Shown here in pieces: positions 1 through 8,781 of a stretch of 64,000 nt of DNA. The DNA is from Pseudomonas oryzihabitans (GTDB taxonomy: Bacteria; Pseudomonadota; Gammaproteobacteria; Pseudomonadales; Pseudomonadaceae). The translations under genes and the position numbers were made by a program. The stretch's first letter is position 1, and every line of letters begins with the position of its first letter. The stretch spans positions 372,001 to 436,000 of the forward strand of contig NZ_VDND01000001.1 in the NCBI RefSeq assembly GCF_007665395.1, in the 5' to 3' direction. Under the pieces are notes generated by a model. That model did no database searches, was not told the DNA's origin, and saw nothing but the letters and a program-made list of their open reading frames with translations.

Positions 1-1131
1 GACGGATGCCAGATTGAGGGCTTCGCTCAGGCCTGCCAGTGTACCGCCGGCGCGGCGGACGTAATCGGGCAAGCTGTGTTCTTTCTCTTTCAAATTGTCT
101 CCCGGCAGCAGATCGAAGATGCCATCCGAAAAGAGGGTAAGGCTGAACCGCTCGGGCAAGGCCATCTGGTGGTCATTGTAGGTGGCTTCCTTGAACAGGC
201 CCACCGGCAGCCCCTTGCCGACCAGGAAACGGGTTTCTTCCGGCGTGTGCAGCACGGGTAACGGCAGATGGCCACCGATGCTGTAGGCCAGGGTACCCGT
301 GGTTTCATCGATGACGCCACCGAGCATGGTCACGTGCTTGCCCAGCTTGCAATCGAGCAGTCCTCGGTTGATATGGCCGAGGACGTCCGATGGCTTGAAT
401 TCGGGCAGGGTGCCATTGCGCCTGGACTCATAGAGCAGGCGCGTGGTCATGAACTTCAGCAGCACCGTCACGAACGCCGAGGAGGCGCCGTGGCCGGAGA
501 CGTCCGCCAGATAGAAGGCGACCCGATGCTCGTCGATGCGAAAGTAATCGACGAAATCGCCGGACAGATACAGCGACGGGATGATTTCGTGGGCGAAGTT
601 CAGCCCTTCGGTCTCCCAAGGCGTCACGGGCAGCATATTCATCTGCACGTGGCGACCGGCGTTCTGGTCTTCCTGCAGCAGACTCAGGCTGGCCTGCAAC
701 TCGCGATTGGCATTCTCCAGCTTGACCCGGTAGCGATCGTTCTCCAAGCGCAGCCGGGCACGGTCCAGGGCCCGATTCACCGAGTGCTCCAGGACCATCA
801 GGTCCTCGAGGGGCTTGATCAGGTAATCGGCGGCGCCCAGGCGCAGGGCTTCCACGACATCGCTCATGACTCCGGCGCCGGACAGCACCAGCACCGGCGT
901 ATCGATGGAGAGCTCGCTGATACGGCGCAGCAAGGTCAAGCCATCGACCTGCGGCATGCGTAGATCGCAAATGATGAGGTCGGGCTGTTCACGCTCGAAA
1001 ATCTGCAGGCCCTGCTGACCATTGCTGGCCTGCAGGACGGTGAAGCCACTGTCTTCGAGATAGTCGGCGAGACTGAGGCGAACCACCTCGTCATCGTCAA
1101 TGATCAAGAGCGTGGCAGGCGAATTAGACAT
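1..1131 (-). CDS. rssB: RssB-type response regulator with PP2C/SpoIIE phosphatase output (3' partial)
   Basis: The gene reads off the left window edge, so the C-terminus is missing; 377 codons are visible. The N-terminus is a receiver domain with the acidic cluster IIDDDE at residues 10-15, the phosphoacceptor Asp56 in CDLRMP and the conserved Lys in LIKPLED. A helical linker follows, then a serine phosphatase domain with the metal motif ADVSGHG. This is the Pseudomonas RssB architecture, in which phosphorylation of the receiver controls a phosphatase or partner-switch output linked to RpoS and stationary-phase behaviour (family knowledge). In P. aeruginosa an anti-sigma-factor antagonist gene lies next to it; any such partner would be outside this window. 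The start is the ATG at 1129-1131. Function in this strain is inferred from architecture and neighbours (PilZ gene, mlaA). Confidence 0.85.
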   Translation of the reverse strand, partial: MSNSPATLLIIDDDEVVRLSLADYLEDSGFTVLQASNGQQGLQIFEREQPDLIICDLRMPQVDGLTLLRRISELSIDTPVLVLSGAGVMSDVVEALRLGAADYLIKPLEDLMVLEHSVNRALDRARLRLENDRYRVKLENANRELQASLSLLQEDQNAGRHVQMNMLPVTPWETEGLNFAHEIIPSLYLSGDFVDYFRIDEHRVAFYLADVSGHGASSAFVTVLLKFMTTRLLYESRRNGTLPEFKPSDVLGHINRGLLDCKLGKHVTMLGGVIDETTGTLAYSIGGHLPLPVLHTPEETRFLVGKGLPVGLFKEATYNDHQMALPERFSLTLFSDGIFDLLPGDNLKEKEHSLPDYVRRAGGTLAGLSEALNLASV

Positions 1132-1263
1132 AGAGGATCCAGGCATGCACCCGAACGGCAAACCGGCGGACGCTATCCGACACGGGCCACGGTGATTACG
1201 ACACGGCGGAGACACTACTCCCATCCATCGGGGGGTTCAAGCTTGCCAACCGGATGGAATATC

Positions 1264-1293
1264 TTTACAGGGTAGCTTTCTAGAGTTTATACC
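1264..1293 (+). promoter_or_regulatory. Possible sigma70 promoter of the PilZ gene
   Basis: TTTACA at 1264-1269 is followed after 18 nt by TATACC at 1288-1293. This gives a weak -35/-10 pair in an AT-rich patch of the otherwise GC-rich gap upstream of the PilZ gene. It is a pattern match only. Confidence 0.3.
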
Positions 1294-1335
1294 TCCAGGA
1301 GACCGCCTTCCATCCTCCCAAGCAGTAGGATAGCC

Positions 1336-1635
1336 ATGAGCACCATTGACCGCTCTTACAGTGAAAAGCGCGACTTCATTCGCATGAACGTCGACTCCAA
1401 GGCCCTCATTAAAGTCGGCGACAGCACCTTCGAGGCGCGTTGCGTCGACCTGTCCAGCACCGGCTTCCAGATCGAGGCCGCCACCCGCCTGCAGGTGGGT
1501 GACAAGGTCACCGTGCTGATTCCCTCCAGCCACGCGGAGCTCCAGGGCTTGGAAGCGGAAGCCGAGGTGCTGCGTGTCGAGGCGACGGCCTCCGGCCAGC
1601 AGCTCCTGGGACTGTCCGTCCTGGAAATGCGCTAG
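1336..1635 (+). CDS. Single-domain PilZ protein, predicted c-di-GMP binder
   Basis: This is a 99-residue cytosolic protein that is essentially one PilZ domain. Both ligand motifs are visible: R12-x3-R16 (RDFIR) and D38-x-S40-x2-G43 (DLSSTG), the two signatures that contact cyclic di-GMP. The ATG at 1336 has AGGA five bases upstream. It lies divergent from rssB and convergent with mlaA, separated from mlaA by a bidirectional terminator. With no second domain it probably works as an adaptor that changes partner interactions when c-di-GMP rises; the partner is not visible. The window also encodes a diguanylate cyclase at 6.8-7.8 kb, but no specific link can be claimed. Confidence 0.85.
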   Translation: MSTIDRSYSEKRDFIRMNVDSKALIKVGDSTFEARCVDLSSTGFQIEAATRLQVGDKVTVLIPSSHAELQGLEAEAEVLRVEATASGQQLLGLSVLEMR

Positions 1636-1649
1636 GCGCCCGACCCACG

Positions 1650-1678
1650 AAAAAGGCAGCCCTCGGGCTGCCTTTTTT
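1650..1678. terminator. Bidirectional intrinsic terminator between PilZ gene and mlaA
   Basis: GGCAGCC and GGGCTGCC form a stem around a CTC loop, with an A-run on the left and a T-run on the right. It can therefore end transcription from both convergent genes. Confidence 0.85.
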
Positions 1679-1694
1679 CTTGGCGGCGAGCGGA

Positions 1695-2396
1695 CTAGAA
1701 GTCGTCGACCACCTGGCCATCCTTGACCTTGAATTCGCGGGTCTGCAGGTAGGCGTTGCGAATGAACACGTACTTGTCACCGGTGATCAGGCGCTCGGCC
1801 TGCAGCAGACCGGCCCGGGTATCGACGGTGCTGAGGGCGAAGGCGCTGTTGCGCACGGCCACATCGTCTACGTAGGGATAGGCACTGGTGTAGCTGTCGG
1901 GAATCCGGCCAATCCCGTCGCGCACACTGCTGGGCCCGAAGAACGGCAGGACCAGGTAGGGACCGCTGTTGGCGCCCCATTTGCCGAGGGTCTGGCCAAA
2001 GTCTTCGTCATTGCGCTGCAGGCCGGCCTTGGTCGCCACATCCACCAGGCCGAGGCCACCCAGGGTGGTGTTCATCAGCAGGCGCGCCGTGTCCACCCCG
2101 GCATGCTCGACCTTGCCCTGCAGCAGGTCGTTGGCCAGGTTGCGCACGTCACCCAGGTTGTTGAAGAAGTTGCTCACACCGGTCTGCACGAAACCCGGGG
2201 TGAAACGCTGGTAGCCCTGGGCGACTGGCTTCAGGGCATAGGTGTCCAGGGTGTCGTTGAACACGAAGATCTTGCGGTTGAAGCCTTCCCAGGGATCGGG
2301 ATTCCCGGCATCCGCTGCCATCGCCTGACCGGCAAACGTCAGGGCCGTTGCCAGGAGCGGGCCCCAGACCCTGGAACTACGTCGCTCGACCGTCAT
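1695..2396 (-). CDS. mlaA: MlaA/VacJ family outer-membrane lipid asymmetry protein
   Basis: This 233-aa protein belongs to the MlaA (VacJ) family. Family members sit in the outer membrane and, with the MlaC and MlaFEDB proteins, remove mislocalised phospholipids from the outer leaflet. Visible family features are the PDPWEGFNRKIFVFND segment after the signal region and the GxxxPYLVLPFFGPSSVRD and PDSYTSAYPYVDD blocks. The N-terminus looks like a signal peptide ending in AMAADA, but it contains no cysteine. The classical lipobox of E. coli MlaA is therefore absent and cleavage by signal peptidase I is more likely. The start at 2396 has GAGGAG upstream. It is a single gene, convergent with the PilZ gene. 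Confidence 0.9.
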   Translation of the reverse strand: MTVERRSSRVWGPLLATALTFAGQAMAADAGNPDPWEGFNRKIFVFNDTLDTYALKPVAQGYQRFTPGFVQTGVSNFFNNLGDVRNLANDLLQGKVEHAGVDTARLLMNTTLGGLGLVDVATKAGLQRNDEDFGQTLGKWGANSGPYLVLPFFGPSSVRDGIGRIPDSYTSAYPYVDDVAVRNSAFALSTVDTRAGLLQAERLITGDKYVFIRNAYLQTREFKVKDGQVVDDF

Positions 2397-2538
2397 CGCT
2401 TCTCTCCTCGTTGCACTCAGACGCCTGAAAGGCGCCGATTATAGTCACAGCTTTGCCAGTTTGGCTTAGGGCTAGGCTCAGTCACTCGATCTTTGACCCA
2501 CCGTCGCGGTCAAAGAGTCCGGACACAGGAGAAACGCC

Positions 2539-2808
2539 ATGACCACCTCTCATCTGCAGGAACAACTCGACCACCTCCGCCACCAGCTGGACCAGGACCC
2601 GCCCGCCTCGCCCGAGGACAGAGAGGAGCTGGAGCTGCTGATCCGTGACATTGAGTTCCAGCTGGCCAACGAAGACGCCACCCACACCCGCGATGGCAGC
2701 CTGGCCGACGGCGTCAACCTGGCGGTGGAGCGCTTCGAGGCCAGTCACCCGACCATGGCCGGCACGCTCCGGTCGATCATGAACAGCCTGAGCAGCATGG
2801 GCATCTGA
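2539..2808 (+). CDS. DUF4404 family protein
   Basis: This 89-residue, mostly helical and acidic protein is recognised as the DUF4404 family common in Pseudomonas; function unknown. The N-terminal half (QEQLDHLRHQLDQD) looks like a short coiled coil. An ACAGGAG ribosome site precedes the ATG at 2539. Its TGA abuts the TGA of queF on the other strand inside the palindrome TGATCA (2806-2811), so the two genes converge with no intergenic base. In P. aeruginosa a homologue also neighbours queF (from memory), which argues for the call. Confidence 0.75.
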   Translation: MTTSHLQEQLDHLRHQLDQDPPASPEDREELELLIRDIEFQLANEDATHTRDGSLADGVNLAVERFEASHPTMAGTLRSIMNSLSSMGI

Positions 2809-3636
2809 TCACTGCCGGACGTAGCGCTCCGCGGCGGGCTGGATGGCGTCACTGCTTCGGTAGGGATTGATGTCCAGCCCGCCACGGCGCACGTAGCGGG
2901 CGAATACCGTCAGCCGCGCCGGCTGGAGCAACCGCCACAGGTCCAGATAGATACGCTCGACGCATTGCTCGTGGAAGTCGGCGTGCTGGCGGAAGGCGAC
3001 CAGGTACCGCAGGAGGCTGGCCGGATCCAGGGCCAAGCCTTCGTCGTACTCGACCACCACGGTGCCCCAGTCCGGCTGGCCGGTGACCGGGCAGTTGGAT
3101 TTCAACAGGTGGCTGTAGTAGCCCTGGCTGTCCCGCGCCGCGCCCACGCTCAGCAACTGCGGCTGCGGGTGGGCGTAGCGATCAACAGTGACGTCCAATT
3201 CATCGATGCACCGGCCATGCGGGCGCTGGACACCCCGCGCGGCCCAGTCATCCAGGGACGCCAGGGCGACGCCGACCCGGCCACCCGCCGCGGCACTGAG
3301 GTCCTCGACCAGGACGGCCTCGAGCTCCGCCAGGCTGGCGAACACCGACTGGTTCAGCGAGTTGAGGTACAGCTTGAACGACTTGGACTCGATGATGTTC
3401 GGCGAGTCGGCCGGAATCGAGAATTCGGCGATCGCCACCACCGGCTTGCCCGAAGGCAGCAGCCAGGACAGCTCGTAGCAGGTCCAGACATCCACGCCGC
3501 GAAACGGCAGGGCCTGCCCATCCAGGCCGAGTTCCGCCCACTTGGGCGCGCGCGGGATCGGATAGAGCAGCGTCGGCGCGTACTGGCTGACGTACTCGGT
3601 GCTCTTGCCCAGGGGCGATTGTTCTACGCTATGCAT
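2809..3636 (-). CDS. queF: NADPH-dependent 7-cyano-7-deazaguanine reductase, type II QueF
   Basis: The enzyme reduces preQ0 to preQ1 with NADPH in queuosine tRNA-modification biosynthesis. At 275 aa it is the long bimodular (YqcD-like) form with a duplicated T-fold, unlike the roughly 150-aa unimodular form. The diagnostic QueF motif ESKSFKLY is at residues 83-90, and the catalytic cysteine is C182 in [12 protein letters not shown] with the conserved Asp at 189. It converges head-on with the DUF4404 gene and is separated by a short gap from the ABC transporter pair on the same strand. No preQ1 riboswitch is visible within the window near its start. Confidence 0.95.
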   Translation of the reverse strand: MHSVEQSPLGKSTEYVSQYAPTLLYPIPRAPKWAELGLDGQALPFRGVDVWTCYELSWLLPSGKPVVAIAEFSIPADSPNIIESKSFKLYLNSLNQSVFASLAELEAVLVEDLSAAAGGRVGVALASLDDWAARGVQRPHGRCIDELDVTVDRYAHPQPQLLSVGAARDSQGYYSHLLKSNCPVTGQPDWGTVVVEYDEGLALDPASLLRYLVAFRQHADFHEQCVERIYLDLWRLLQPARLTVFARYVRRGGLDINPYRSSDAIQPAAERYVRQ

Positions 3637-3649
3637 GACACTCGGACAC

Positions 3650-4429
3650 TCAATGACGCATGCCGCGCCCGCTCACGAGCAGGCGGATGCTGACCAGATA
3701 AAGCACGACCACGGCGAACAGCATGAAGGCGATCGCCACCCCGATGCGGATGTCGGACACCCCGAGGATGCCGTAGCGGAAGGCGTTGACCATGTGCAGG
3801 ATGGGGTTGACCAGCGACACCTTCTGCCAGAAGGCGGGCAGCAGGTCGATGGAATAGAAGACCCCGCCCAAATAGGTCAGAGGCGTCAGCACGAAGGTCG
3901 GCACGATGGAGATGTCGTCGAAGTTGCGCGCATAGACGGCGTTGATGAAGCCACCCAGGGCGAAGATTGCCGCCGTCAGCACGATCACCAGCAGCATGAT
4001 GCCGAGGTGGTGGACCTGCATGTCGGTAAAGAACAGCGACAGCAGGCTGACGATGGCCGCCACGGCGAGACCGCGCAGGATGCCGCCCATGGCGTAGCCG
4101 ATGAGGATCACGTGGGGCGACACCGGCGACACCAGCAGCTCTTCCACCGAGCGCTGGAACTTGCTACTGAAGAAGCTGGAGACCACGTTGCTGTAGGCGT
4201 TGGTGATCACCGACATCATGATCAGACCTGGCACGATGTACTGCATGTAGGTGAAGCCACCCATGCCGCCGATACGATTGCCGATGAGGTTTCCGAAGAT
4301 CACGAAGTACAGGACCATGGTGATCGCCGGGGGCAGCAGGGTCTGCGCCCAGATACGGGTGAAGCGGCGCACTTCGCGGTGGACGATGGTCCGCAGCGCC
4401 ACCAGGTTGGCTTGGAATTCGGTACTCAT
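3650..4429 (-). CDS. ABC-2 type exporter, permease subunit (YadH-like)
   Basis: This 259-aa inner-membrane protein has about six hydrophobic helices and belongs to the ABC-2 permease family. It includes the family pattern near [20 protein letters not shown] followed by [13 protein letters not shown]. The start ATG at 4429 overlaps the stop of the upstream ATPase gene by four bases (ATGA), so the two are translationally coupled and form one transporter. The ATPase-plus-permease pair resembles E. coli YadGH; the exported substrate is unknown. The same frame runs open further upstream inside the ATPase gene, but that part is only overlap. Confidence 0.88.
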   Translation of the reverse strand: MSTEFQANLVALRTIVHREVRRFTRIWAQTLLPPAITMVLYFVIFGNLIGNRIGGMGGFTYMQYIVPGLIMMSVITNAYSNVVSSFFSSKFQRSVEELLVSPVSPHVILIGYAMGGILRGLAVAAIVSLLSLFFTDMQVHHLGIMLLVIVLTAAIFALGGFINAVYARNFDDISIVPTFVLTPLTYLGGVFYSIDLLPAFWQKVSLVNPILHMVNAFRYGILGVSDIRIGVAIAFMLFAVVVLYLVSIRLLVSGRGMRH

Positions 4430-5358
4430 CGGGCGACCTTGGCTAGGTTCTTTTCCACCAGGGAGACGAACAGCTCCTCCAGGCGATTGGCTTTGTTTCT
4501 CAGGCTCTGGACCTGGATACCCGCGGCATCCAGCTGGCGGAACAGGGCGTTGACCCCGCTGGCCTTGTCGATGGCCACCTCGAAGGAGTGATCGCCCAGC
4601 AGCCTGGTCGGATAGCCTTCCAGGATGGGCGCCGCCGTCAGCGGCTGGACCACATCGACGATGAAGGTCTCGACGTTGAGCTTCTGCAGGAGCTTGCGCA
4701 TGCTGGTGTGCTCCACCAGCTCGCCATGGTCGATGATGGCGATGTTGCGGCAGAGCTGCTCGGCCTCTTCCAGGTAGTGGGTGGTGAGGATGATGCTGGT
4801 CCCCTGCCCGTTCAACTCGGTGAGGAAATTCCACATGGAGCGGCGCAGCTCGATGTCCACCCCGGCGGTGGGCTCGTCGAGGATCAGCAGACGCGGCTTG
4901 TGGATCAGGGCGCGGGCGATCATCAGCCGGCGCTTCATGCCGCCCGAGAGCATCCGCGAGGGGGTATCGCGCTTGTCCCAGAGGCCGAGCTGGGTGAGGT
5001 ACTCCTCGGCGCGCTCGCCGGCGATGCGGGCCGGGATGCCGTAGTAGCCCGCCTGGGTCACCACGATGTCGAAGGCCTTCTCGAACTGGTTGAAGTTGAA
5101 TTCTTGGGGCACCACGCCCAGGCAACGCTTGAGACCTGCCGGGTCCTTGTCCAGGTCGTTGCCGAACACCGACACCGAGCCGCCGGTCTTGTTGACCAGG
5201 GTCGAGAGGATGCCGATGGTGGTCGACTTGCCTGCCCCGTTCGGACCGAGCAGGGCGAAGAAGTCACCTTCGAGCACATCGAGGTCGATACCCTTGAGGG
5301 CGGTGAAGCCATTGTTGTAGGTCTTGGTCAGACCGCGAATGGAGAGAGCTAGACTCAT
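4426..5358 (-). CDS. ABC transporter ATP-binding subunit (YadG-like)
   Basis: The 310-aa nucleotide-binding subunit has Walker A GPNGAGKST, Q-loop VPQEFN, signature LSGGMKRRL, Walker B LLILDEPTAGVD and the switch His in LTTHYLEEAEQL. A C-terminal extension of about 80 residues follows, as in the drug/lipid-export (CcmA/YadG) subfamily. The chosen start is the ATG at 5356-5358, which matches the family N-terminus MSLALSIRGLTKTY. A longer in-frame version would add 31 residues of poor quality. It is cotranscribed with the permease and divergent from the PA2817-like gene. Confidence 0.9.
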   Translation of the reverse strand: MSLALSIRGLTKTYNNGFTALKGIDLDVLEGDFFALLGPNGAGKSTTIGILSTLVNKTGGSVSVFGNDLDKDPAGLKRCLGVVPQEFNFNQFEKAFDIVVTQAGYYGIPARIAGERAEEYLTQLGLWDKRDTPSRMLSGGMKRRLMIARALIHKPRLLILDEPTAGVDIELRRSMWNFLTELNGQGTSIILTTHYLEEAEQLCRNIAIIDHGELVEHTSMRKLLQKLNVETFIVDVVQPLTAAPILEGYPTRLLGDHSFEVAIDKASGVNALFRQLDAAGIQVQSLRNKANRLEELFVSLVEKNLAKVAR

Positions 5359-5500
5359 GTGCCTCCCGGCAAGAACAGATTCGCAAAGAAAAGTGCTACT
5401 TCCTATAACCCCGGCAACGGGCAAAGGTTCGATCCTAGTCGAACCAGACAACGCCGGACAGTGCCCCTATACTGCGCAGCCGCTTTTTCAGGAGACACCC

Positions 5501-5911
5501 ATGGCCACTACCTATCTCGCCCACCACGTTGCCCTCCTCGCCCAGCTGCGAGCGGTCCTGGCCGATGTCGGCGCGGCGGAGCAGGTGCCCTCGGAGAACC
5601 ACGCTCTGTTCCTCGAGCGCTTCGACGAGCTGGTCGCCGGGCTGCCGCAGGCGCCGGAAGAGTACGCCTATCTCGGCCAAGACCTGCTGAGCCAGATCTT
5701 CAGCCGCTATCCGCAGATCGCCCACCGGGTGCCGCGCGACCTGCTGTGGTTCTTCGGTGGCGATTGCCTGCACTTCATGCCGGACGAAGAGCTGGCGCTC
5801 TATCAGCGACTGGACGAACGCCGTCACGAAGCGGAATCCCGCGGCGAAACCTTCGACTGGGCACAGGAACAGCGCCTGATGGCCCTGCCGGAGGATGCGG
5901 CGCGCCACTAA
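5501..5911 (+). CDS. PA2817-like conserved protein of unknown function
   Basis: This 136-aa soluble acidic protein starts at the ATG at 5501, preceded by CAGGAGAC. It resembles the small Pseudomonas family named after PA2817, whose role is not known. It is rich in aromatic and acidic residues, with no signal peptide and no membrane segment. The core pattern is DLLSQIFSRYPQIAHRVPRD followed by LLWFFGGDCLHFMPDEE. A strong hairpin follows the stop codon. It appears monocistronic. Confidence 0.7.
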   Translation: MATTYLAHHVALLAQLRAVLADVGAAEQVPSENHALFLERFDELVAGLPQAPEEYAYLGQDLLSQIFSRYPQIAHRVPRDLLWFFGGDCLHFMPDEELALYQRLDERRHEAESRGETFDWAQEQRLMALPEDAARH

Positions 5912-5918
5912 AACGCCA

Positions 5919-5947
5919 GAGGGCTATCGACCAGGTCGATAGCCCTC
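5919..5947. terminator. Perfect 14-bp hairpin between PA2817-like gene and nfuA
   Basis: The arms at 5919-5932 and 5934-5947 are exact reverse complements around a single base, so the functional loop is 3-5 nt. There is no long T-run. It is placed between convergent genes, where a terminator or transcript-end stabiliser is expected. Confidence 0.6.
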
Positions 5948-5971
5948 CGCGACCGCACGAACGCGCCAGCT

Positions 5972-6556
5972 CTAGTAGTAGGCGTTTTCGCGGTTAGTAT
6001 GGTCGGTCACGTCGCGCACGGCGGTGAGCTGGGGAATCCGCTCCAGCAGGGTGCGTTCCACCCCGTCCTTGAGCGTCAGGTCCACCTGACCACAGCCCTG
6101 GCAGCCACCGCCGAAGCGCAGCACGGCCACGTTGTCGTCGACGATGTCGACCAGGCTGACCATGCCACCGTGGCTGGCCAGCCCCGGATTGATCTCGGTC
6201 TGCAGGTAGTAGTCGACGCGCTCGTTGAGCGGGCTGTCCTCGTTGACCATGGGCACCTTGGCGTTGGGCGCCTTGATGGTCAGCTGGCCGCCCATGCGAT
6301 CGGTCGCGTAGTCCACCAGGGCGTCTTCGAGGAAGGGCTGGCTGATGGCATCGATGTAGGCCGTGAAAGCCTTCAAGCCGATGGGCTGGTCGTCCGGCTT
6401 CTCTTCGCCGGGCTTGCAGTAGGCGATGCAGGTCTCGGCGTACTGGGTGCCGGGCTGGGTAATGAAGATGCGGATACCGATCCCGGGGGTGTTCTGCTTT
6501 TCCAACAGGTCGGCCAGGTAATCCTGAGCCGCGTCGGTAATGATGATGGCGCTCAT
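5972..6556 (-). CDS. nfuA: Fe-S cluster carrier NfuA
   Basis: This 194-aa protein has an N-terminal degenerate A-type (HesB/IscA-like) domain and a C-terminal Nfu domain whose CxxC cluster ligands are C152 and C155 (GGGCQGCGQ). NfuA accepts Fe-S clusters from the ISC machinery and passes them to client enzymes, especially under oxidative stress or iron limitation. The start was set at the ATG at 6554-6556, which has GAGGAG seven bases upstream. A GTG two codons earlier overlaps that site and is less likely. It stands alone on its strand. Confidence 0.95.
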   Translation of the reverse strand: MSAIIITDAAQDYLADLLEKQNTPGIGIRIFITQPGTQYAETCIAYCKPGEEKPDDQPIGLKAFTAYIDAISQPFLEDALVDYATDRMGGQLTIKAPNAKVPMVNEDSPLNERVDYYLQTEINPGLASHGGMVSLVDIVDDNVAVLRFGGGCQGCGQVDLTLKDGVERTLLERIPQLTAVRDVTDHTNRENAYY

Positions 6557-6788
6557 GGTCACTCCTCAACAGGTGTGACAAGTTTACGCCACCCTACCCC
6601 CGGACGAAAGCCCTAGTGAAACAGTCGGATAATCGTCTGGCGTCTCTCGACGTCTGGCGGGCTGGCACCAGACGACACCCTGCCGGCGCCGCGCAGAGAT
6701 GTGAGGAAGCGGATCGGGCTCGGATGCGCTTACGAGTAAAAAAGGAGCATGGCGGCGCTGGCCTGCCAGGGCTTTACCACGAGAGCAG

Positions 6789-7754
6789 TCAGTCCAGGCG
6801 GTGGACGAAGCTGGTGACCCTGTTGCGCCCGGCGTGCTTGGATTCGTACAGGGCCTTGTCGGCCTGCTGGATCAGTTGCTCGTGGTTGCCCAGCGGGACC
6901 GACAGGTCGGTGATGCCGACGCTGATGGTGAAGGCCACCGGCGTGCCCAGCACGTCCAGGCGCATGGCCTCGACCGCCTCGCGCAGTCGTTCGGCGAGCA
7001 GGCGCGCGCCCTCCACCGCCGTGTCGAGCAGGGCCACGCCGAACTCCTCGCCACCGTAGCGGCCGGCGATGTCGGCATTGCGCACATGGGTCTTGATCAC
7101 CCCGGCCAGGGCCTTGATCGCCTGGTCGCCGACCGCGTGGCCATAGGTGTCGTTGATGCGCTTGAAATGATCGATGTCGAGCATCATCAGCGCCAGGCGA
7201 CCGCCATAGCGCTGGTGCCGGGCGAATTCCTCGATCAGGCGCTCCTCCCAGTAGCCGCGGTTGGCGAGGCCGGTGAGCCGATCGGTACGCGACAATTCCT
7301 GCAGCTTGTCGTTGGAAAACTCCAGCTGCCGCTTGTTGATGGCCACGTCGGTGACGTCGTAGATCACCACGCAGATATGCGCGATGGCCCCGGTGGAGTC
7401 GCGGAGCGGCAGCAAGGTCACGTTCTGGTACATGAAGGCTTCCACGCCGGTGATCGGCTGGTAGCTCTTGAAATGCACCAGGTAGGGCCGCTGCTCCCAG
7501 ATGGAGAAGGCCCGGGTACCCAGCAGCACCACGCTCTCGGCCTTGGCCCGGAACCAGGCTTCGTCGATTTCCGCGAAGACCGCGAACAGCGACTGCTGGT
7601 TGACCTCGCTCAAGATCTGCCCGGAGTGGTTTTCCATGAAGCTGTTCCAGACCTCGATCCGGTAGTCGAGATCCAGCACCACTACGCCGACATCGATGTT
7701 CTGCACGATGTCCAGCAGCCAGTGGAGTTCGTTGATATCGATCTGTGCGGCCAT
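6789..7754 (-). CDS. Diguanylate cyclase with N-terminal PAS-like domain
   Basis: This 321-aa cytosolic protein has a PAS-like sensory region at about residues 10-140 and a GGDEF domain at about 155-320. The active-site motif is intact (GGEEF, 234-238) and the product-inhibition I-site RNAD sits at 225-228, five residues before it. It should therefore make c-di-GMP from two GTP with feedback inhibition. The ATG at 7754 lies two bases after the TGA of the upstream receiver-CheC gene, which implies coupled translation and a shared signalling role. There are no membrane segments, so the sensed signal is probably internal or delivered by the partner protein. Confidence 0.9.
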   Translation of the reverse strand: MAAQIDINELHWLLDIVQNIDVGVVVLDLDYRIEVWNSFMENHSGQILSEVNQQSLFAVFAEIDEAWFRAKAESVVLLGTRAFSIWEQRPYLVHFKSYQPITGVEAFMYQNVTLLPLRDSTGAIAHICVVIYDVTDVAINKRQLEFSNDKLQELSRTDRLTGLANRGYWEERLIEEFARHQRYGGRLALMMLDIDHFKRINDTYGHAVGDQAIKALAGVIKTHVRNADIAGRYGGEEFGVALLDTAVEGARLLAERLREAVEAMRLDVLGTPVAFTISVGITDLSVPLGNHEQLIQQADKALYESKHAGRNRVTSFVHRLD

Positions 7755-7756
7755 GC

Positions 7757-8752
7757 TCAACTCATCAGGTAGCCGATCTTGCGGGTGATGCGTTTCACCG
7801 AGTCCTCGGTGAACAGCAGCAGCAGATCGAAGTGGACGTTGTGGCCTTCCAGGCTGTAGCTGAGTTCGACGGCCAGGGTCTTCTTCCAGCGGGTCTTGTT
7901 GATGACGATGAGTTCGTCGATGGACGCATGGTGGCCGAGGATGGTGGGATGCCCCTGGGAGAAGCGGATATCGAATTGCTCGGCGATGCCGGCCAGGCAG
8001 GCGCCGATGATGATGCTCGACAGGTCCAGCAGCATCTCGATGTCGCCCGACTGCCCTGCTTCACGCCAGCGCACCAGCCGCGCCATGTCGTCGAATTCTG
8101 AGTCATGGAAGATCAGCAGCGCCTCGCCGGCGATGCCCTCGCCGATGTAGCCCTGGCAGACCGCGCTGAGCCGATCCTCGCGCTGGGCATCCTGCAAAGT
8201 CATGTGCAGCTCGCTGACTTCGAGGATGTTGACGTTGGGAATGGGTAGTTCGACAAAGACGTCCAACGCCTTCGCCAACAGCGCACCGGCGCGGCCCATG
8301 GATACGTTGACCACCTCGCGGAAGGCATCGCGGAAGCTGACCTGCAGCTCCGGGCGTTCGAGCGGCTGCGCCGGCAGGGAGGGACTCGGACTGTAGAGGC
8401 CGTGGCGCTCGAGCACTGCGGCGAGTTCGCCTGGATCCGCCGGCTTGCGCAGGAAGTCCAGCGCGCCGAGTTCGCGGACCCGGGCCACCGCCTGCTCCTG
8501 GACGTCGCCGGAGACGACGATCACCTTGACCGCCAGCCCTTCGTTGCGGATGGCCGCCAGGGTGCCGTAGCCGTCCAGGATCGGCATGGTCAGGTCCAGC
8601 AACATCACCTGGCCAAGGCCCTGACGCAGCGCGACCAGGGCTTCTTCGCCATTGGTCGCCTGGGTGATGGATACCGCCCAGCCTTCCGGCAGGGAGCGAA
8701 CCAGCTGCTTGCGCGCCATGTTCGAGTCGTCGCATATCACCAGAGGAATCAC
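7757..8752 (-). CDS. Response regulator: receiver fused to CheC/CheX-like phosphatase domain
   Basis: The protein has 331 aa from a GTG start at 8750-8752, chosen because GGAAGG precedes it and because it places the receiver at the true N-terminus. The receiver has D8/D9, phosphoacceptor D53 in LLDLTMP, S81 and K103. A short proline-rich linker leads to a domain with the CheC/CheX phosphatase signature D142-x3-E146-x2-N149 followed 23 residues later by Pro. The second repeat of the signature (around MLLDLSSIIIG) lacks Glu and Asn, so only one active site is expected. CheC-family proteins dephosphorylate receiver domains. Tight coupling to the downstream diguanylate cyclase suggests a c-di-GMP-linked pathway. 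The domain could act on its own receiver or on another regulator. Confidence 0.8.
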   Translation of the reverse strand: MIPLVICDDSNMARKQLVRSLPEGWAVSITQATNGEEALVALRQGLGQVMLLDLTMPILDGYGTLAAIRNEGLAVKVIVVSGDVQEQAVARVRELGALDFLRKPADPGELAAVLERHGLYSPSPSLPAQPLERPELQVSFRDAFREVVNVSMGRAGALLAKALDVFVELPIPNVNILEVSELHMTLQDAQREDRLSAVCQGYIGEGIAGEALLIFHDSEFDDMARLVRWREAGQSGDIEMLLDLSSIIIGACLAGIAEQFDIRFSQGHPTILGHHASIDELIVINKTRWKKTLAVELSYSLEGHNVHFDLLLLFTEDSVKRITRKIGYLMS

Positions 8753-8781
8753 GGCTACCTTCCATGACGCGGTTTTGACGC

